Under the pieces are notes generated by a model. It was not told the origin of the DNA and did no database searches. It saw only the letters and a list, made by a program, of their open reading frames with translations. Below, piece after piece: positions 29,294-39,311 of a stretch of 64,000 nt of DNA; within the stretch, counting starts at the first letter, position 1, and the number at the start of each line of letters is the position of its first letter. The stretch is from Eutrigla gurnardus. Taxonomy: Eukaryota; Chordata; Actinopteri; Perciformes; Triglidae. The stretch covers positions 12,110,944 through 12,174,943 of the forward strand of contig OY741287.1 of assembly GCA_963514095.1 (NCBI GenBank), written 5' to 3'. Both the position numbers and the translations under genes were made by a program.

Positions 29294-30702
29294 AAGACGT
29301 TTGACTAAAAAAACTACATATCCCACTACTAAATGTAGTTTTTAGTACATTCCTGTCCACCAATCAGAGCACACCACTCGTGTCTCCATTTTAAAGTTTA
29401 AATGGAGTTTCTGGGTGAAAGTATGGACGAGAAGAAGACGTTTGACTAAAAAAACTACATATCCCACTACTAAATGTAGTTTTTAGTACATTCTTGTCCA
29501 CCAATCAGAGCACACCTGCTGTCAGTTATGAAGATCAGTGCCCCACAGTGCTGTCACCATGGCAACGGCCCTTGCTGCATGTGTATGACTGCTTTGGAGC
29601 CTCTGTCTGCGTCTTTCTATCGCTCCATTCCCCCTCTGCGTTGGGTCCGAACAAAAGCTTGCCACGCTCACACCGAAACTCCTATCGCCAAAATGTTTGC
29701 ACCGTTAGCGCCACAAGACTCGGCTGAAGACACTGATGACTTATATCTTTTCCTAGTGTCAGAAATGTGAACGCTAGGGCGAGTTAGAAATGGAGCTGCT
29801 TTCAGGTTTCTTTTGAAAATCTGCTTCTAAATTAACCTTGGAGCGGATGAGGAGAAAAAGAGACTTGGCCGCGCTTAGAGGTTGCTAGTTCAAATTCTGT
29901 AAAACTCACAGAGATTTTGAGCACATTGTGAGAGACAGGACAAGTTTGTCTACAAAATTGGAAAATATCACGTCTGTAGAGTGAAGATTGTGGCCGGGAG
30001 GAGTTTGGAAAGGAAAAACATCTGAGAAGCCCTCACACTCTAACTGATGATGTCACGCACTCTAGCCCAGAAGGTTCCGCGCAATACACACCCATTATAA
30101 TCTCATGATTTCTCCCAAAACGATCATGGTCATTGAACAGTGATTGATCAAAAACTATATGAGCTATTGAAACGCGGATTGGCACACCAGCACACAAGAC
30201 TTGTGTCTACGTTTTAGAGTTTAAGACGTTTGACTAAAAAAACTACATATCCCACTACTAAATGTAGTTTTTAGTACATTCCTGTCCACCAATCAGAGCA
30301 CACCACTCGTGTCTCCATTTTAAAGTTTAAATGGAGTTTCTAGGTGAAAGTATGCCCGAGCAGAAGAGGTTTGACTAAAAAAACTACATATCCCACTACT
30401 AAATGTAGTTTTTAGTACATTCTTGTCCACCAATCAGAGCACACCTGCTGTCAGTTATGAAGATCAGTGCCCCACAGTGCTGTCACCATGGCAACGGCCC
30501 TTGCTGCGTGTGTATGACTGCTTTGGAGCGTCTCTCTGCTTCTCTCTATCGCTCAATTCCCCCTCTGCGTTGGGTCCGAACAAAAGCTTGCCACGCTCAC
30601 ACCGAAACTCCTATCGCCAAAATGTTCACACCGTTAGCGCCACAAGACTCGGCTGAAGACACTGATGACTTTTATTTTTTCCTAGTGACAGAAATCGGAC
30701 AA
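29294..30702. repeat. 929-bp direct duplication (two copies)
   Basis: Blocks at 29294-29770 and 30223-30700 match with a constant offset of 929 bp, including matching frames (MKISAPQCCHHGNGPCC at 29528 and 30457). Each block has two copies of a hairpin with arms AAAAACTACAT and ATGTAGTTTTT. Shared frames show synonymous and non-synonymous differences, so I do not call them genes. Confidence 0.8.
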
Positions 30703-30822
30703 GAATCTGCCTACTGAGGACATATTATATGACTGTTACTATGACAACCAGGAAACCACTTAGATGTTCCTGTGAGATTAATGCTGTCAGTGTGGTCTTA
30801 TTATTTCCGCTCGATGTTTCAA
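30703..30822. repeat. Dispersed repeat shared with 44866-44984
   Basis: About 115 bp, from ACAAGAATCTGCCTACTGAG to CTTATTATTTCCGC, closely matches the copy 14 kb downstream in the same orientation. Confidence 0.75.
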
Positions 30823-31706
30823 CATCAAGTCTTTCAGAGGAGACTGGATTACAGCTTATATTAACTGTTGATGGATCTATTGAATGTTTTAGTAATCAAT
30901 CATTGAGTCTATAAAACACCAGTAAACGGTATAAAATGTGCAGCCCAGTCTGTCAGAATCCGAGGTGAAGTCTTTAAATGTCTTGTTTTGTCCGACCAAC
31001 AGTCCAAAAGCCAAAGAGATTCAGTGGATGTGGATCTCTGCAGGAAGCTCCGAGCTGTCCATTCCTGTTGGATTCCTTCTAACTTCTGAATTCAAACATC
31101 GTCCCTCAAACTCGTAGCAGGAAAATGATGATGAGAAACGGTGCAGGATGATATTTGAGTGTTTCAGTGTGTCGTCTCCTTGTTGACTGCAGTCTGTGTG
31201 TAAATGCTGCTGTAACTGACTGTGTCTCAGTCAGTTCACTGACATCATGTTTCAGTCTGACTTTGACTTTCATTCGTCCTTCATAAAGCAGCAGCATGTT
31301 TTCAGCTCTGCTGCTTTCTTTATTCAGAACACCTCATATTTTATTGCTCTGGAGGCTCATTTTATTCTGAACCTGTAAATCTGTTTGTGTTGTTTTAGCT
31401 GCATTCGGCCTCCAGAGGGGTTCCACCTTCGTCACGGCCTCCTGCACCGCTTTAATCTGGCGCTCAAATACTCTAGAAAACAACTTTGACAGGTACGGTG
31501 GCTGAGGAGGAACATACAGGGTGAACTTTACAATAGTGATCCAGCGCTTTATCAATACATTACAACCAGAATCAAAGAGAGGGAGTGAGGGGGGCTCACA
31601 GTCTGGTTATGGGACCAGCCGGTCATAAACTGATGCACGGTGAACCTTTGCTGAACAACATGAACAGCTTCATGAACACAATTCAATAACATTCATGAAT
31701 ATAGGC
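30823..31706. other. No gene seen
   Basis: Unique-looking sequence. A minus-strand frame at 31334-31555 has no splice signals or known motif. Confidence 0.35.
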
Positions 31707-32154
31707 CAGAGATCTTCAACATGGGGTCCGGGACCCATAGGGGGTCCACGGATTTCCAGCAGGGGGTCCCCAACATTATTTGATCCCAAACCTTTTTTCT
31801 TACAAAATGTAAAATATGTTCAAATACACATGAACATTAATACAACATCTAATAAGCAAATATAAATGTTAATTGTTGTGTAAATGTGAAATTGTGATGT
31901 AGAAAGGCCAATATAGATTTACAATATGTTCTGTAAATATATATTTCTGTCAACAATTATTATTTTAATGGCTAAGCATTGCATACATGCATCATTACAA
32001 AGTACCAGTATACATGGCACTATAGGCTGCACTACACATTATTATTGGCCCGGCTTAATAAGGAACATGATTAATATGATATGTAATAGGGGGCCCTCCA
32101 CCGTGTCACTATCAGCCAAGGGGCCCTTGGCCTGGAAAACGTTGAAGACCTCTG
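31707..32154. mobile_element. hAT MITE
   Basis: Ends CAGAGATCTTCAAC and GTTGAAGACCTCTG (13 of 14 bases inverted match) with GGGGTCC/GGGCCC-rich subterminal sequence. The 8-bp flanks ATATAGGC and ATATGAAT share only the first four bases, so the target duplication has decayed. Confidence 0.65.
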
Positions 32155-32179
32155 ATATGAATGAATGTAAAAATATGGT

Positions 32180-33345
32180 CACACTGTTTAAATAATGACA
32201 GTAGGCTACTTCACTGGATGGAAACTTGGAATGAGCAGTGGGATAACCGGAATGAACACATTAGTTTCCCAACAAAGTGACTGAGATACAGATAAGACTG
32301 ATAGATCCTGGATCTTAGCCCGGTCTGGAGCAGGCTAGCTCCACAGGATACATCTCCATGGTGACCGATGCCATGACATGAGACATACTTTCATGGAACT
32401 GGATCAAGGCTAACTTCAGCCAGGATCTGGACCTCTGGACTCTGAACCTAACCCCGGACTCTGAACCTGACCCCGGACTCTGAACCTGACCTACGAGTCA
32501 CCATGGCAACCAGGAGAGTTAGAGATATTACTTTTGTGTTTATGGAGAAAACAAGCTCATCCTTAGAAAGCGGAGCAACACAGCTGCAGCAACGGAGCAA
32601 TAGTTGGTCTGGGAAGCAAATGTAGACCGAATTAAACAGTCATTTGATTTCAAAGTGAATAACATTTTCTTTTTAGGTCCACAGTACAGCGGCGTAACGG
32701 TAAGCAACGCTGACTAATACAAACCCGACTGAGGTTCAGCTCCTGTTGGTCATGGCTGAAAGTTGTGGAAATAAAAAGAAGAGTTTTGATTTAGGTTTAA
32801 TCCCACAGACACAAAAAGAATGTGGCTGCAGCTGAAAATGAAGCATAAAACTATTGTGCAGCCTAAGACATGGTTTTAATCATATTTCACATATTAAACA
32901 GAGTTAATATCAGTGGCTATTTCTACTTCCAACAGAACGCTGCTTCAACACACAGAAATGTCCTTAAACATTTCAGAAAACTCCCGTTTGCAAAAAAAAA
33001 CCTAAGAGCTCTGCAAAGAATCTGGTCTGAGATTACGATATGAAATAAAGAAATGGAAGGCCGGAGAATATTGTTCAGATGTGTGATGGATGGTGAGGTA
33101 AAACTGAAGAGTTCTACTAAGTAATCAACATCCTCTCCAGACGTGAGGCTGCTAGAATCACTTGTGCTTCCATATCGATGGTTGACGAGGAAAGGACTCT
33201 GCAAGTTTCCACAGCTGGTTCAGGATCAGCAAAATGGAGGAGACAGACTGGGAGAAACTCAGTTTGTTGAAGAAAACCTGCCAGCGAGCAGGTTAGCTTC
33301 ACAGAGTCAGTTACCATGGTAACAGTTTACTGATAAGGAAACGTC
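32180..33345 (-). mobile_element. PIF/Harbinger-like element remnant
   Basis: It contains a Harbinger transposase fragment (32923-33204). Sequence at 32780-32885 matches the two halves flanking the CACTA insertion at 3.2 and 6.9 kb, and the right end near 33275-33300 reads AACCTGCCAGCGAGCAGGTT. Exact ends were not fixed. Confidence 0.55.
32923..33204 (-). pseudogene. Harbinger transposase N-terminal fragment
   Basis: The frame has SPSITHLNNILRP, then SDQILCRALRFFFANGSFL, a hallmark of Harbinger (HARBI1-type) transposases just before the catalytic domain. An extra F in the RFFANG motif and loss of frame afterwards show decay. The DDE region is absent. Confidence 0.6.
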
Positions 33346-33872
33346 AGCCTGTTAAAGCCTGAACGTATTAAGTGTATGTTGCAATAACAGCTGAGTGGAA
33401 GGAGAGGCGGTTTGAGGGGGAAGGGGGTGGAGCTGCTGATACAGCTGATAACGACACACACGTGCACGCGCTAGTGCTCGAGACGGCAGAGTGTGTGCAA
33501 TCAGGAAGTAAGCATCGACACACAGGCACGCCGTCCAAGTTTACCTCCGGCCCGACTTTTTGATTGACGGGGTTTTTAACCTTTAACGACAACTTTAATC
33601 TGCAGAATCAAGATCACTTTAGGTATTTACAAATCAGGGATTTTGTCTGCAAAATATATAAAAAAAAATGATACTACAATGGGAGAGGAGATCCTAGACA
33701 TTTTTCAAAAAGCCTGTAAAAGAAGCTACTTACCAAAACCAGATTATCTTAATGATATTGAAAAGAGACCATTCTCTGAATATTAAAGCAAGATGGAAAG
33801 CCGAGCTTCACAAGCTCTCCCTCCTGGAGAGAACGGGACTCCATTATTCTGAACTCAGCACAAAATACTCAC
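33346..33872. other. No gene seen
   Basis: A GC-richer CACACGTGCACGCGCTAG stretch near 33455 could be promoter-like. Otherwise AT-rich. Confidence 0.35.
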
Positions 33873-33968
33873 TTCTCTAATCACTCTGCTTGCTGGAGGT
33901 CCTGTTGAAGCATCTTCACATTTCCTGGAATCGCCCTTCTGTGGCTCCATTTTGGTGTCCATGGTGTC
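33873..33968 (-). CDS. Possible first coding exon of an unidentified gene
   Basis: An acceptor (TTCCAG) at 33969-33970 is followed after 6 bp by ATG (33962). The frame reads MDTKMEPQKGDSRKCEDAS, then TGPPASRVIRE, to a perfect GTGAGT donor in phase 0. It looks like an initiating exon behind a non-coding first exon, perhaps the one at 38012-38140. The next exon was not found. It is not compatible in phase with the SRCR exons. Confidence 0.45.
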
Positions 33969-35332
33969 CTGGAAGCAGTTTTTAAGATGAAAATCTATTT
34001 TAGTGTTTAAATCTTGTACCTGGGTGATCTAGAAGGGCTTCACTGTGCAAAGTGTGATACATATTAGTTGAGGGTGTTATTAATGGCATGTAAAAAGACT
34101 TTGACCTCACTGTCAGACATTTCAAGCTGGCAATTTGCAATTTAAGTTCATTTTTAAACAATTTAGGTGATTTTGATGTCTTTGTTTGCGTTGAGATTTA
34201 AATAAAGAAAAAACATTTATCTTTAGCTTTTTTCTCTCCTTTCTTCTTATCTTTATTGCTTTTTATAGTCATGTATGTGTATATGGGAGCTGTATACAAT
34301 GTTCATTTTTTTATTCGATTACTCGATAAACCGATGGAATAATCGGTAGATTACTCGATTACAAAAAGATCTGATAGCTGCAGCCCTACTTTTAACCACT
34401 AGTTATTACAACTTCATACTATCAGTTAAAACAAATAATTATTTTACATTATAAATGCCAGAAAACTTCCCTTACCGAGTCACACAAACACACGTCTGCA
34501 TTATTGTAACTCACCATCTCAAGTTAAAACAACTTGAATATGTTTATATGACTTCCCATTTCAAGTTAAGATTTATATTCCAAATGACTTTCGACTAACA
34601 TGTAGAAGTTAACTTGACTGACAATTATTGCAGTGTATCTGTATCAGATTGGGTTGTAAAGCGGCAGAACATTTCCAGTACATTTTCTGAAGACTTTCCA
34701 TGGGAAGTTACGCTGGGGAATTTTAGAAATATTCATATATTATATTTGCACTTTACAATATGCAGCTGCAGTTTTGTGGCATTCTTCACGTATGTCTTTT
34801 CACAATATTTACACACAAAGACTTTCCTTGAACATTAGCTTGTGTGAAATCGGATGGTGCACGTGGCATTTCTCGGTAGAATAAGATAACAGTATTCATA
34901 CTCTCAAGTGTACTTGCATGAAATCTGTCCGTTTTAGTCAAAATTATGCTTAAGTATATTTTCCCCAACTATATTAAAAATCCCTGTTCAGGACCAACCT
35001 TCAGTTTTGTAAATTCCAGGTTCATTCCCATGAATTCCTGATAATTCCCATGGAAAGTTTCCAACTGAAACTTGCATTAAGCAGCCCTGTGACGTCACTG
35101 CTCCTCTCCTGTCAGCCTCTCTGCTGCTGTGAAGACACACAGCGGTGGTAGGGAGGACGGGCTGGTTGTCTCAACCTCAGAGTAACAACAAGTTCACCTG
35201 TTTCCAGACGCTTGACGTGAAATTATGACTCAACTGTTTTACCTTCAAACTGACGTTCGTGTTGTTTAATCCGACGTTCCGTTTGTCGTGTAAAACATAA
35301 CGGAGGACACGCAAAACCCATTCTAACGTTCG
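33969..35332. other. Spacer; hAT-like end near 34310-34390
   Basis: The CGATTACTCGATAAACCGAT...GCTGCAGCCCTAC segment resembles the end of a common fish hAT element. No other structure recognised. Confidence 0.4.
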
Positions 35333-35340
35333 TTTTAATG

Positions 35341-37507
35341 CAGGGGTGTCCAAAGTTTTTTTAGTGAGGGCCAAATACAGAAAAATAAACAAAGGGCCGG
35401 GCCACACACTAGAGGTGACATATTTACACATGAATACTGTGTGTATTTCTAACTCACCTATAATGTGAAGAACATTGCACTCAGTGGGAGCAGTGATGCT
35501 GTCCTTTGGATTGAAGGATGGCTGACATGTCAGGAGAAAGTTTGGTGGTTGAGACACGAAGGACTTCACAGAGATGGCTATCAGTCATTCTGGTTCTCAG
35601 TCTGCTTTTGTTCTGATTTAACAGAGAAAATGTTTGTTCACATATGTATGTTGAGCCGAACAGGCTCATCATTCTTTTTGCGTGGCGTCTCATCAGAGGA
35701 AACTTGGCATTATCCAAACTCTGATAGAAGTCAGGGAGGGAGAGAAGCTGATGTTGACTCTTCAGAGAATCATCACATTGCATTTCAATCAGTTCTAACT
35801 GCAGACTCTCTTCCACTTCTTCTGCATCCACCAGGAAGGGGGTCGAGAACAGCTTGATTTGTTTTTCAATGACAGAAAAATCTTGGAAACGCTGGTTGAA
35901 TTCTGTCACGAGAGATGCAATCACAGACACATATTTCTCCTTTTTAGCAGAAAGGTCGGCCTTTGGAAAAGCAGACTTGATTTCAGACAGCGCAGGGAAG
36001 TGTGCAGCATTAAAGCTTCGTAGTTGTGTCTCAAACAGGCGGAGCTTTACACAGAAGGCTTTCATGTGCGCATACAGGTGTGGCACCAGCTGTTCTTTGC
36101 CTTGTAGGTTCTTGTTCAGTGTATTCAGATGATGAGTAAGATCAACTAAAAATGCCAGGTCTGCCAGCCACAGAGGGTCACTCAGTTCATGAAGAGGTCG
36201 GCCCTTGTCTTTCAAAAACTGGTCGATTTCTGATCTCAGCGAATAAAACCGCTGCAGCACAGAGCCGCGGCTGAGCCAGCGCACATCAGAGTGGTAGAGC
36301 ACATCCCCGTATTCAGCATCCACATCAGATAGGAAAGCTTGAAATTCTCTGTGGTACAGTCCTCTAGCTCGAATTATGTTGACAGTTTTTACAACAGTGT
36401 TCATCACATCGCCCAGCTGGACAGTCTTGGCACACAGTGCTTCTTGGTGGATTATACAGTGCATCCTAACAGCCTCACCTCCGCTCTCTTTTACCTTTGC
36501 GCACACCATCGATGCCATTCCTTTGCGCTCGCCCGTCATGGCCGGAGCTCCATCCGTTGTTACTCCACAGAGCTTGTCCCATTGAAGTCCCATCTTTTCA
36601 ACTGCCTCTGACACAGCTTCAAAAATATCTCTACCCGTCGTTGTGCCTTTTAGGCTCATCATATCAAGCAGCAAAAATTATCATCTACTCCCCGCAAAAA
36701 AATTAACAGCTGCGCGGTGTCTGTGGCATCTGTGCTCTCATCGCATGCTATTGAGTAGAAATCAAAAGCACAAGCTTTGTCTCTCAGCTGAAGTTTCAAG
36801 TTAGCTGACAAGTCCTCGATTCTCCGCACCACTGTATTTCTGGATAAGCTCACGTTGTTGAAATCCTGCACTTTTTCCGGGCACATTATTTCTGTGACTT
36901 TGATGAGGCACTGCTTTATGAAATCACCGTCTGAGAACGGTTTGCCGTGCTGGGCAATAAGTTTAGCGACTTCATAGCTTGCTGTTGTGGCGTTTTCCTG
37001 TATTTTGTTAGCACGAAAAAAAAACTGTTGTTGAGCTTGCAGGCTAGCTGCCATTTGCTTGACTTTCTGTGTTCGTTCGGCACCGGTGTACGATGTGTAG
37101 CTCTGATGCTTGGTCTCATAGTGCCGACGGACATTATACTCTTTCATCACAGAAATATCTTCATTGCAAATCAAACAGACACACTTTCCGTTGATTTCTT
37201 TGAAGAAATATTCATTTTCCCACCGTGTTTGAAATCTTCTACACTCACTTGCTATTTTGCGTTTCTTCGGTGCTGCCATTTCTGGTGACTCGCGGTAAAA
37301 GTTTTTCTTTGCTTAATTTTGCTTAGTGGAGAAGCACCGTTTCCGTGGCTGGCTCCATCTAGTGTTGAAACTGAGAAGTGCAACAGAGTTGAGCTCAAGC
37401 TTCTTGTGCGGGCCATATTCAATTATATTTTCAGAATTTGCTGCGGGCCAATAAAAACTGGACCGCGGGCCGCAGTTGGCCCGCGGGCCGTAGTTTGGAC
37501 ACCCCTG
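35341..37507 (-). mobile_element. Nearly intact autonomous-type hAT (Charlie-like) transposon
   Basis: Perfect 14-bp terminal inverted repeats CAGGGGTGTCCAAA (35341-35354; 37494-37507) flank 2,167 bp. An exact 8-bp target duplication TTTTAATG lies at 35333-35340 and 37508-37515. It contains one minus-strand transposase gene without introns, broken by a single one-base deletion. Subterminal GGGCCGGGCC/GGCCCGCGGGCC sequences are typical of Charlie-group hAT. Confidence 0.95.
35481..37279 (-). pseudogene. hAT transposase (GTF2IRD2/Charlie-type), one frameshift
   Basis: It starts MAAPKKRKIASECRRFQ at 37279. A BED-like finger follows (CVCLICNEDIS, NVRRHYETKH, residues about 33-60). The RNase H-like catalytic core includes FYSIACDEST near residue 185, then VTTDGAPAMTG, HCIIHQEALCAK and SDVRWLSRGSVLQRF. 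The C-terminal hATC dimerisation region has FGSTYICEQTFSLLNQNKSR. The first frame (37279-36659) and second (36674-35481) are offset by one base. A T-run of five bases at 36673-36677 is one short. With about 600 residues in total, the length is normal for the family. Close relatives are often annotated in fish as GTF2IRD2-like because that mammalian gene is fused to such a transposase. Catalysis of excision and insertion is family knowledge; this copy should make only fragments. Confidence 0.92.
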
Positions 37508-37515
37508 TTTTAATG

Positions 37516-38011
37516 AATCATTTCACTGTACGACTCCAGTAAACTTGGACCCAAAGTCCGTCTCATTCTCTCCGTGGTCTCTCCGCTTCGCTGTCCGCTC
37601 TTCCAGCGCGTCATCCAGCCCGCTGTTCCCCCACAAACACGCAGCAGAGACGGCAGAGACACACGGAGCAGTGAGGGGGGGCACAAGTATCACAAGTAAT
37701 TAGTGGAATTATATTCATTACCAAAGCATTGGCTCATTAATTATCAAACTTCCTGGACAATAGAATGATTAAGAGAGCGAAGCTGGGAAGTGACCATGGC
37801 GGTGACTCAGCCGTGAAACCCGCAGCCACAGTAACATATTAGTGGAGGCTAGCTAGCTAATGCTAACTAGCTACGATAGTGTCGGTCCACCGAGCGACAA
37901 AACAATTAGTAAACACGAATATTACGTCCCCAAAAATAAACCGAAGGATTTTACTTTACGTTGCTACACCTAATATTAATGGAAAACATAATTTATTATA
38001 TTTAAACTCAC
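37516..38011. other. No coding exon recognised; likely first-intron sequence
   Basis: It contains GC-rich CpG stretches (37555-37660) and GCTAGCTAGC motifs. Confidence 0.4.
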
Positions 38012-38140
38012 CTCCTGCTGCTGTAGTTAGCTGAGCGGGAAAAAGTCCTCTCTTTGAAGAACCGCGTTACGTTGAGTCGCTCCGCCTCGGCCGTTGTCGG
38101 GTAAATAGGCTCCCTCCGCCGGTGGCAGTAGTCCTTTCTT
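38012..38140 (-). promoter_or_regulatory. Likely first non-coding exon and promoter, minus strand
   Basis: CpG-rich sequence ends on the minus strand in CAGCAGCAGGAG followed by GTGAGT at about 38011, a strong donor. No long ATG frame precedes it. It would start a gene running toward lower coordinates. Confidence 0.45.
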
Positions 38141-38778
38141 CTTTAGTGTATTTCACTTTTCAAAGTGTTTATATTTTGTTTGGAATTGGAATATAAGACG
38201 TATATATAGTTTGTCATAGTAGGAAATGCCCATACTACAACCTTGCCATGGTTTAGAGAAGACCATTGATGCTCGTTGCCATTTAGTCCCTGAGGGTTCA
38301 GGTCTATGCCACGGTCAAGTCCTGAAGTGCGCGAGGGCTCGCTCGCGGACATTTTGAGCCCACTTTTGATGCTGACTTTACCTGAAGGAAATTACCCACA
38401 GACAAAGTGCATGTGTGGAATATTACATTTACACAGATATATTAACATTAAAGATTTAAGGAGCATAAAACACTTGAAATCATAGGAATGTCATCATAAA
38501 GTAAAACTAGTAAATCAATGATTTGACAATGACGTCTGGTCTGGGATGATAAGATCCTGGAAGACGTTCAGATCAGGCTGTAAAATATGTGAAATAAAAA
38601 CCAACACTTTTAGATCATCAAAATAAAGCGACATGTGGAGTGATGTCCTTATTTGTATTTCTACCATTTCAAGCCCTCACAGCCTCTCACACTCACCATA
38701 TTTGACAGTATGTGACGACGGACTGCCGTTACGTCGGTCATAAATCAGACGGGTGTGTAGAGGTGGATACACAGGTTG
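38141..38778. other. No confident gene
   Basis: A 69-codon minus-strand frame from 38352 (MSASEPSRTSGLDRGIDLNP) has no splice signal or recognisable domain. I record it only as an open frame. Confidence 0.35.
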
Positions 38779-39310
38779 TCATGATCTGTGTTTTTGGCAT
38801 GTTCTGTTTCCTTGGTTTTGATTTCCTGTTTTATTTTGTCCTCAGTGTCATTTCCTGTCTCGTACTTCCTGGTCCTTGTTGTTTCCGCTGTCTTGACTCC
38901 CCCACCCTCTCGTGTTGATTACCATGCCTGCCCTGATGTGTTTCACCTGTTCCTCGTCAGCTCCCTGCCTCCCTGTGTATATAGTCTGTGTTTCCCCTGT
39001 CTCATTGTTGGTTCATTGTTGCTGTCGATGTCGCTTTCGTCATTGTCTTCCCCTGCATGCTGCACCACGTCTTGTCACTGGATATTTTTGTACCTCGTCC
39101 TGCCTCCCGTATCCCTTCGTGTTTTGGTTCCTTTTTGTAAGTGTTTCTTTAATGGTCGTTTTTGCCTTTGTGGTTTCTTTGTTTGATACTTTGTTTTAGT
39201 CTTAGTTTTGGTTCTCGTTTATTATTTAAATAAATCTTCATTTTTTTAACTGCATTTGGGTCCTCGCCTCCCCTCTTTTTCAAGTCCACGTTTTGCCCTG
39301 AACCTGACAG
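38779..39310 (+). mobile_element. LTR of an LTR retrotransposon
   Basis: It begins TGTCATGATC and ends AACCTGACA, with a GTATATAGTCTG core promoter near 38978 and AATAAA at about 39229. It shares this promoter core and layout with the solo LTR at 15347-16180. The coding frame begins two bases after its end. No second LTR was found downstream before 40900. Confidence 0.6.
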
Positions 39311-39311
39311 A

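Noticed and set aside
29494..30717. Duplicated 77-86 codon frames
   Set aside because: Two overlapping frames stay open equally well, there are no splice or start signals, and they lie in a duplicated repeat.
38788..39199. Hydrophobic 95-132 codon frames in the LTR
   Set aside because: They fall in T-rich LTR sequence with promoter and polyadenylation signals. Hydrophobicity simply reflects base composition.
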